Assembly: GCA_025363505.1 (NCBI GenBank)
Contig: JANYDV010000242.1
Coordinates: 1 to 11,258 of the forward strand
Direction of reading: 5' to 3'
Source of the DNA: Bacteroidota bacterium
Lineage (GTDB): Bacteria > Bacteroidota > Ignavibacteria > Palsa-1295
DNA length: 11,258 nucleotides
The notes under the pieces were generated by a model. The model was given only the letters and a program-made list of their open reading frames with translations. It ran no database searches and was not told where the DNA came from. Of the stretch, positions 7,164 through 11,258 are shown piece by piece (the first letter of the stretch is position 1; the number at the start of each line of letters is the position of its first letter). Both the position numbers and the translations under genes were made by a program.

Positions 7164-8723
7164 ATGAAACGAATCAAACTCCTCAGTATCGCAATCGTGG
7201 CTACGACAGTAGTCATCGGTTCTGTTGGTAGTGTGTTCGCTCAGGTACCGTCGTTGGTCACACAACAGTTGCGACTTTCGACAGGCGGTGCGACTCCGAA
7301 TTATGTGCAACTTCGCGGCATCACCGGTGCGGCGGCGAGCACAGATTACTATCAGCTCGATCAGGCACCTGCTCCGACAGCCGGCACGAACTATTCGATG
7401 TGGCTCAATGATCAGAACCAGATCAAGCGCTCTAACCCATTTGGGTTAGCGCAACAACATTACCTTTTGCAAGTCAATGCAACCGGTAATGGTTTGCAGT
7501 GGGTCGATCCTTCGACCTTGACCACGCTGAATGGTGACATTATCGGACCTGTTGATTCGACATTAGTAAATGTTGGACACAGTGGGTTGGATAATCGTTT
7601 AATTCAGGGTATCAATGATGCAACAGGTTATGTTGCTGGCACATTGATTCATATTGATCGTGGCGGTACTAATAGCAATGATCTTCCTGCTGCCGGCGCA
7701 GTTGCGTATGGCGATGGCACGAAATATATGTTCACTGCAATCGGCACACAAAACCAGATACTAAAGTCGAACGGCGTCAATCCACCATCGTGGACAAACG
7801 TCGGTGCGCTTATAACTGTCCAAAACGGTTTAACACGTACTGGTGATACGATCGAACTTGGTGGAACCTTGATTCATGCGACAAACATTGATCAGTCCGG
7901 TTTCAACATGAACTTCATTAATGGTAGCGGAACCGCATCGACAATGACGATCGGTAATGGTACCAATACTATGAATCTCTCGATCAATCCGGGTTCGGCA
8001 GGAAACGTCACGATGACAAACATTCCGACTGATACGACAGCACCTTCTATCCTTGCATTGGATGGAACGGGTCGTGTACGTTTGCGTAGTTTGACCTCAC
8101 TCGTCACCGCTGATAACGGATTGATAGTGACCGGCAATAATAATGTTTCTTTGGGTTCACCAGCCAGCAGCGGCGCCCCATTGTTGACAGATCGTTTTGT
8201 TTCATTAGGAACTCATGCCCTCAATTTTGAAGGCACAGGATCTGTTAATGTTGGCACCGGAAATGATGTCAGTTTGAACGTCAATACCGGAACAGCTGGT
8301 AATGTGACAATTCAAGGTGCGACACTCAACAGCACAAGCGATTTCAATAATATTGCTTTTGTTGATACCGCAACAAATCAGGTTCGTCGTGCGAAAACAA
8401 GTTTAATGACGCAGAACAATACACCTTCGTTATACTTGGCTATAGACGCAACCGGTAACATTGTGAAGTCGATCAGCCCAACAACTGGTATTACCAGAGG
8501 CCAGATCGCCGGAACGGGTACCTTTACATATACATCACCAGCAGTAAATATTCTAGCTGGCGCATCAATTACGGCATCGGTTGAAAATCATACCGGTGTC
8601 TCAGGAGCCATTGTTGTCCAAGTCACAGGCGTTACGACCGGAGCCGCCGGTACGTTTAGTGTTGAAACATCTGAGAATATTCAGGCTGGTTCATTTATCA
8701 ACTATGTTGTAATGAATCCGTAA
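7164..8723 (+). CDS. Secreted tail-fibre-like protein with duplicated shaft unit
   Basis: A Sec-exported, Gly/Thr/Asn-rich fibre-like protein of 519 residues. The signal peptide is residues 1-27 (MKRIKLL, hydrophobic core, SVFAQ). Residues 95-120 carry QHYLLQVNATGNGLQWVDPS. Residues 163-211 (HIDRGGTNSNDLPAAGAVAY, then GTQNQILKSNGVNPPSWTN) match the GGTG...QVLxSNG...W unit common in phage tail fibres. Two related shaft units follow: one around 235-314 (INPGSAGNVTM, LALDGTGRVRLRSLTSL) and one around 345-415 (VNTGTAGNVTI, IAFVDTATNQVRRAKTSLM). No enzymatic or chaperone signature is visible. Residues 449-519 form the C-terminal domain also found in the genes on either side (SITASV, FSVETS, FINYVVMNP). 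There is no T9SS tail. The ATG follows an A-rich stretch without a Shine-Dalgarno. It lies 63 bases after the previous gene with no evident terminator between, so co-transcription is plausible. Fibre-like surface protein is likely; the ligand is unknown. Confidence 0.88.
   Translation: MKRIKLLSIAIVATTVVIGSVGSVFAQVPSLVTQQLRLSTGGATPNYVQLRGITGAAASTDYYQLDQAPAPTAGTNYSMWLNDQNQIKRSNPFGLAQQHYLLQVNATGNGLQWVDPSTLTTLNGDIIGPVDSTLVNVGHSGLDNRLIQGINDATGYVAGTLIHIDRGGTNSNDLPAAGAVAYGDGTKYMFTAIGTQNQILKSNGVNPPSWTNVGALITVQNGLTRTGDTIELGGTLIHATNIDQSGFNMNFINGSGTASTMTIGNGTNTMNLSINPGSAGNVTMTNIPTDTTAPSILALDGTGRVRLRSLTSLVTADNGLIVTGNNNVSLGSPASSGAPLLTDRFVSLGTHALNFEGTGSVNVGTGNDVSLNVNTGTAGNVTIQGATLNSTSDFNNIAFVDTATNQVRRAKTSLMTQNNTPSLYLAIDATGNIVKSISPTTGITRGQIAGTGTFTYTSPAVNILAGASITASVENHTGVSGAIVVQVTGVTTGAAGTFSVETSENIQAGSFINYVVMNP
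7866..8408 (+). repeat. Two diverged copies of a shaft unit inside one fibre gene
   Basis: Residues 235-314 and 345-415 follow the same plan: a strand-rich start, then [IV]N.G[ST]AGNVT[MI], then a [VL][AD]-x-[DT]...[VI]R.{1,3}[KS]TSL-like element (GTGRVRLRSLTSL and ATNQVRRAKTSLM). The copies are well diverged, so this is an old internal duplication and not a recent DNA repeat. Confidence 0.55.
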
Positions 8724-8736
8724 TTCATTCTGTCAT

Positions 8737-8781
8737 TCGGTAGAGTCGCATATCGCCTCGGTGATTTCGCGCCTCTACCGA
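8737..8781 (+). terminator. Hairpin between two fibre-cluster genes, possible terminator or attenuator
   Basis: The left arm TCGGTAGAGTCGC (8737-8749) pairs with GCGCCTCTACCGA (8769-8781) at 12 of 13 positions around a 19-base loop. The following bases are T-rich but interrupted (TGATTGTTTTATTGTTT), so it may be a weak or partial terminator after the gene ending at 8723. It leaves only 25 bases before the next ATG, so it could instead modulate read-through or initiation of that gene. Confidence 0.45.
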
Positions 8782-8806
8782 TGATTGTTTTATTGTTTGC
8801 CAACAA

Positions 8807-9565
8807 ATGAAAAGAGTACGTATTGCATACTTATTGCTACTGATTGTATTGGACCTCAGCGTCTATGGCAATATCGTACGTTCTCAAGACCAACATCGTT
8901 TATCCGAATCAATTGATCCTCCGATTAAAACCTATACTGCTCCGCCTCGACCAATTAAAAAAAACATCATTCCCGAACATGCACTTCCATTAGTATATGC
9001 ATACGGAGAAGAAATTCAGCCGCCGATGAGCGGGATTCCCAGATTTGAAATATCTGAATTAAAGCCCGGCAATAGTATGCACATGGCTCCTGGATTTTAT
9101 GCAAGTTTTCGCCCGAAAGAGAATGATACATTGTTTCTCTTTGATAGTATTAGTGAGCATTTCGAGCAGGTTCAAATTCATGCAACGAAGGAAGTCATTC
9201 AAGGGGATTCGAGTTCGGTAATGACTGAGGTCTATGAACGTATTCAAGATTATGATTCACAAGGAAATCTTGTTAGATCACCGAAACGTGGCAAGACGAA
9301 TTCGATGGTGATTCGCTCAGGCTTTATTCCCGCGCAAGGTTTTGGGTCAAAACGATTTCGGATGGCAGTCATTCCCGGTAATTTTAAACTCGGACAAAAT
9401 TCAATGATCTCCGCATCGGTACATATGCTGAAAGATCATGAGATGGGGAATGTATTGTGTGCGGTTACAAAAATAGATTATCAGAAGAATATGTTTTTCG
9501 TCGAAACCTCGAATGAGGTGCCTGTCGGCGAAAATATCAATTGGATTATTATCAACACACCGTAG
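8807..9565 (+). CDS. Secreted protein with the shared C-terminal domain but no fibre shaft
   Basis: A small exported protein of 252 residues and unknown function. Residues 1-27 are a signal peptide (MKRVRIAYLLLLIVLDL..., cut near VRSQ). Residues 30-75 are proline-rich and probably extended (YTAPPRPI, QPPMSGIP). Residues 76-165 are more polar and charged than in the neighbours, with no tail-fibre repeats. Residues 170-252 align with the C-terminal domains of the two preceding proteins: MISASV corresponds to SITASV, FFVETS to FSVETS, and NINWIIINTP to FINYVVMNP. It therefore looks like a lone tip or assembly domain on a different stalk. The start resembles that of the preceding gene (CAACAATGAAA there, CAACAAATGAAA here). 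A hairpin lies between them, so it may have its own transcript or be a read-through member. A role as partner, cap or minimal paralogue of the fibres is inference only. Confidence 0.85.
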   Translation: MKRVRIAYLLLLIVLDLSVYGNIVRSQDQHRLSESIDPPIKTYTAPPRPIKKNIIPEHALPLVYAYGEEIQPPMSGIPRFEISELKPGNSMHMAPGFYASFRPKENDTLFLFDSISEHFEQVQIHATKEVIQGDSSSVMTEVYERIQDYDSQGNLVRSPKRGKTNSMVIRSGFIPAQGFGSKRFRMAVIPGNFKLGQNSMISASVHMLKDHEMGNVLCAVTKIDYQKNMFFVETSNEVPVGENINWIIINTP

Positions 9566-9631
9566 AAAAACTACGAGAGAGCATTCGGTTTTGGCAAAAA
9601 AATGATGATAACATTGGTCGATATTTCGACT

Positions 9632-9645
9632 TTTGTTGATAAGGT
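9632..9645 (+). repeat. 14-base direct repeat, copy 2 (intergenic)
   Basis: Identical to 5195-5208. Here it lies about 60 bases upstream of the ATG at 9705, and its last T begins the TTTG that could serve as a -33 element. Confidence 0.6.
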
Positions 9646-9672
9646 TTGGAATAGGCTTGTTTTTTAATTAGT

Positions 9673-9680
9673 TAGCTTTG
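9673..9680 (+). promoter_or_regulatory. Candidate -7 element for the right-edge fibre gene
   Basis: TAGCTTTG fully matches TAnnTTTG and lies 24 bases upstream of the ATG at 9705. A TTTG at 9645-9648 is a possible -33 element, although its spacing is slightly long. The following CAGGT is shared with the candidate element at 39-46. Confidence 0.4.
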
Positions 9681-9704
9681 CAGGTAAATTCTGTGTACTC
9701 AGAT

Positions 9705-11258
9705 ATGAATTCACGACGATCAGTATTTGGTATACTGTTGTTGTTATGCTTTTACATCGTTGCTGTCCCCGGCATGGTTCGAGGACAGGCAAGTTTGCAA
9801 CGTGGTGTTCGGATTTCAAACGCTAACGGTAATATCATCACTATCCTTACCGGACTTACACCTTCTACCTATACACTTCTTCTTCCGTCAGTAACAAATC
9901 CTTCAACAACTTCAGCTTCATTGCTTTACGGTATAGGTAATGCAGCCCTTGACTGGACGGCAACCGCGGGCGTTACGACCGGAAATATTTTAACATTACA
10001 ATTAAATGGATCAAATCTTGTGCCGACTTGGCTTGATCCTACAACAATTCTCAATGGATCATTTTGGACATTAACGGGTAATTCAGTTACATCAGGCTAC
10101 AACGGTACAACCGGAAATTTTATTGGTACAACCAATACTCAGCCTCTGGTGATTGCAACAACGAATACTACGACAGCACAAGATATTCGCTTGATGACCG
10201 GCAATACCGAGCGTATGCGAATTAATGGAAGTGGTGAAGTAGGAATAGGGGTGACTGCCGCTGTTGCGAGACTTTTGCAAGTTGGTGGTACATCTGGTGT
10301 AGCAAATGTTCGTTTGAATTCGTTATCAGGCACAAATCTGGTAACGGCACTGGCAATAAACGAAGGGTTGATTATTGCTGATGCAAATGGTGATCTTACT
10401 AAGCGCTCACCTTCAATACTTGGCGGATCGTTTGTGCAGTATGATGTCACAACAACGCAAAATATTTCTACTGTTCGTAGTGATAATCTTTTTAATGTCT
10501 CTTATAGTGGTGGTGGCAACGATGTAAATGCGTCAGGTGCAGTTATTACCTCAGTCGGTGGAGCTACCAACCGCAGTGCTACCGGTCTTACTGTGACAGC
10601 AACCGGAACCGGAACCGGCATAGCAACCGGCTTAAATGTCACAGCCAGTGGAGGTACAAATAATTATGCAGCACTTTTCACCGGCAATGTTGGAATAGGT
10701 CAGACATCACCAACTCAATCATTAGAACTCCGCAATGGAAATCTGTTGCTCTCAAATTCCGGTAGTGCAGATCAACTTCAATTTCAAGGTACGAGCACGG
10801 GCGTAACGACATTCCAAGCCGGTGCACAAGGTGCAACGAATATAAATTACGTACTTCCAGTTGCCGCCCCAACAGTGAGTGGACAAATATTAAGTTCAAC
10901 GACTGGTGGAGCAATGAGTTGGACAAGTGCAAGCTCAGGTACAGTTAGCAGTGTCGGTCTTGCATTACCTGTATCGGTATTTACGGTGAGTGGTTCACCC
11001 GTTACCACCGTGGGTACGTTAACAGGAGATTTCACAACCCAAACAGCAAATACTGTTTTTGCCGGACCATCATCTGGGGTACCTGCAGTACCGACATTCA
11101 GAACACTTACTCCATCTGATGTCAATGCTTGGGGACTCACCGGTAACAGCGGTTTGACAGCCTGGAACGGTGCAACAGGAAATTTCTTGGGTACGACTGA
11201 TGCAACTGATGTCGTAATCGGAACAGGTGCAACGGCGGCCACTCGTGAGAAGTTACGA
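9705..11258 (+). CDS. Secreted tail-fibre-like protein, 3' end beyond the window (partial)
   Basis: An open frame of exactly 518 codons runs from an ATG off the right edge with no stop, so the C-terminus is missing. Residues 1-28 are a signal peptide (MNSRRSVFGILLLLCFYIV..., ending VRGQA). The rest is fibre-like. It has a YTLLLPSV unit (56-63) and WTLTGNS...NFIGTTNTQPLVI (121-150) leading to TERMRINGSGEVGIG (168-182). Then come NVGIGQTSPTQSLELRNGN (328-346) and a GNLLLSN...SWTS module (345-408) shared with the gene at 5370. GTVSSVGLALPVSVFTVSG (412-430) and VFAGPSSGVPAVPTFRTL (451-468) are tail-fibre hallmarks. A second WGLTGNS...NFLGTTDATDVVI repeat (476-505) follows. Such proteins usually continue with more ERMRI/GIGT units and a C-terminal tip or peptidase domain, but none can be seen here. 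A promoter-like TAGCTTTG lies 24 bases upstream of the ATG. No Shine-Dalgarno is present. Function is inferred as a surface fibre. Confidence 0.88.
   Translation, partial: MNSRRSVFGILLLLCFYIVAVPGMVRGQASLQRGVRISNANGNIITILTGLTPSTYTLLLPSVTNPSTTSASLLYGIGNAALDWTATAGVTTGNILTLQLNGSNLVPTWLDPTTILNGSFWTLTGNSVTSGYNGTTGNFIGTTNTQPLVIATTNTTTAQDIRLMTGNTERMRINGSGEVGIGVTAAVARLLQVGGTSGVANVRLNSLSGTNLVTALAINEGLIIADANGDLTKRSPSILGGSFVQYDVTTTQNISTVRSDNLFNVSYSGGGNDVNASGAVITSVGGATNRSATGLTVTATGTGTGIATGLNVTASGGTNNYAALFTGNVGIGQTSPTQSLELRNGNLLLSNSGSADQLQFQGTSTGVTTFQAGAQGATNINYVLPVAAPTVSGQILSSTTGGAMSWTSASSGTVSSVGLALPVSVFTVSGSPVTTVGTLTGDFTTQTANTVFAGPSSGVPAVPTFRTLTPSDVNAWGLTGNSGLTAWNGATGNFLGTTDATDVVIGTGATAATREKLR
10601..10618 (+). 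repeat. (AACCGG)3 hexamer repeat within the fibre gene
   Basis: Three AACCGG units encode alternating Thr-Gly around residues 300-305 of the right-edge protein. It is short, in frame, and can only lengthen or shorten the shaft by Thr-Gly pairs. Confidence 0.7.
10683..10928 (+). repeat. IGIG/GNLLLSN fibre module, copy B
   Basis: Residues 327-408 of the right-edge protein: NVGIGQTSP, LELRN, GNLLLSNSG, VTTFQAG, INYVLP, then a closing MSW. It is collinear with 6456-6704. A shorter relative (YTLLLPSV...LDWTA) occurs at residues 56-86 of the same protein. Confidence 0.65.

Noticed and set aside
7100..8790. ATGATTGTTT repeated at 7100-7109 and 8781-8790, upstream of two fibre genes
   Set aside because: A 10-base match is expected many times by chance in a window of this size, and the distances to the two ATGs differ (about 55 and 17 bases).
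9561..9575. CGTAG-AAAAA-CTACG hairpin overlapping the stop at 9563-9565
   Set aside because: The five-base stem is weak and no T-run follows, so a terminator call is not supported.
10092..11242. Several antisense open frames across the right-edge fibre gene
   Set aside because: They are shadows of a repetitive Thr/Gly-rich gene, have no signal peptide or recognisable motif, and oppose a clearly better coding frame.
5370..11258. Prophage or tailocin
   Set aside because: The fibre-like proteins have Sec signal peptides and no virion, lysis or integration gene is present in the window.
1..11258. CRISPR array, tRNA, rRNA or insertion sequence
   Set aside because: No regularly spaced identical repeats, cloverleaf, rRNA-like segment, transposase or terminal inverted repeats could be found by reading either strand.

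Overview
The window is a stretch of envelope and surface-protein genes, all on the + strand, from what looks like a bacterium of the Bacteroidota/Chlorobiota (FCB) group. Three things point there. The first protein ends in a recognisable type IX secretion (T9SS) type A sorting domain (QNHPNPATSITTIDL, then SDMLGRTI and LPEGKYIYVL). None of the clear ATG starts has a Shine-Dalgarno sequence; they sit behind A-rich stretches instead. Several gaps carry octamers resembling the Bacteroidota -7 element TAnnTTTG. The QNxPNP style of the sorting domain recalls Ignavibacteria/Kapabacteria, but that finer placement is an inference.

Layout. Bases 1-164 are a leader with no gene. A 967-residue secreted protein follows (165-3068): a glycine-rich beta region, four Cys-paired Ig/PKD-like domains, a cohesin-like domain and the T9SS tail. 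Four bases later a GTG start opens a 688-residue outer-membrane protein (3073-5139) with a predicted beta-barrel, a 13-proline linker and two OmpA-type peptidoglycan-binding domains. The two genes look like one operon. The next gap (5140-5369, perhaps to 5519) is the longest in the window and holds a promoter-like element.

From there to the right edge lies a tandem cluster of four Sec-exported proteins: 5370-7100, 7164-8723, 8807-9565 and 9705 to the edge. The last runs open off the window. Three of them (all but 8807-9565) are built from modules familiar from phage tail fibres, such as QVLKWNGTRW, GGTN...QILKSNG...W, IGIGT..P, FLGTT and GTVSSVGL...PTFRTL. Each of the four has its own N-terminal signal peptide and no phage structural gene is nearby, so they are best read as cell-surface or secreted fibres, not virion parts. 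The three complete members end in what looks like the same C-terminal domain of about 65-85 residues, closing on a hydrophobic strand and a terminal N(T)P. The 252-residue member has a C-terminal domain of this kind with no fibre shaft.

How they may work together (inference): the OmpA protein ties the outer membrane to peptidoglycan, the T9SS protein is displayed on the surface as an adhesin-like protein, and the fibre-like proteins form a diversified set of surface appendages sharing one C-terminal tip or assembly domain. The shared C-terminal domain and the Sec-routed tail-fibre cluster are the most interesting parts of the window.
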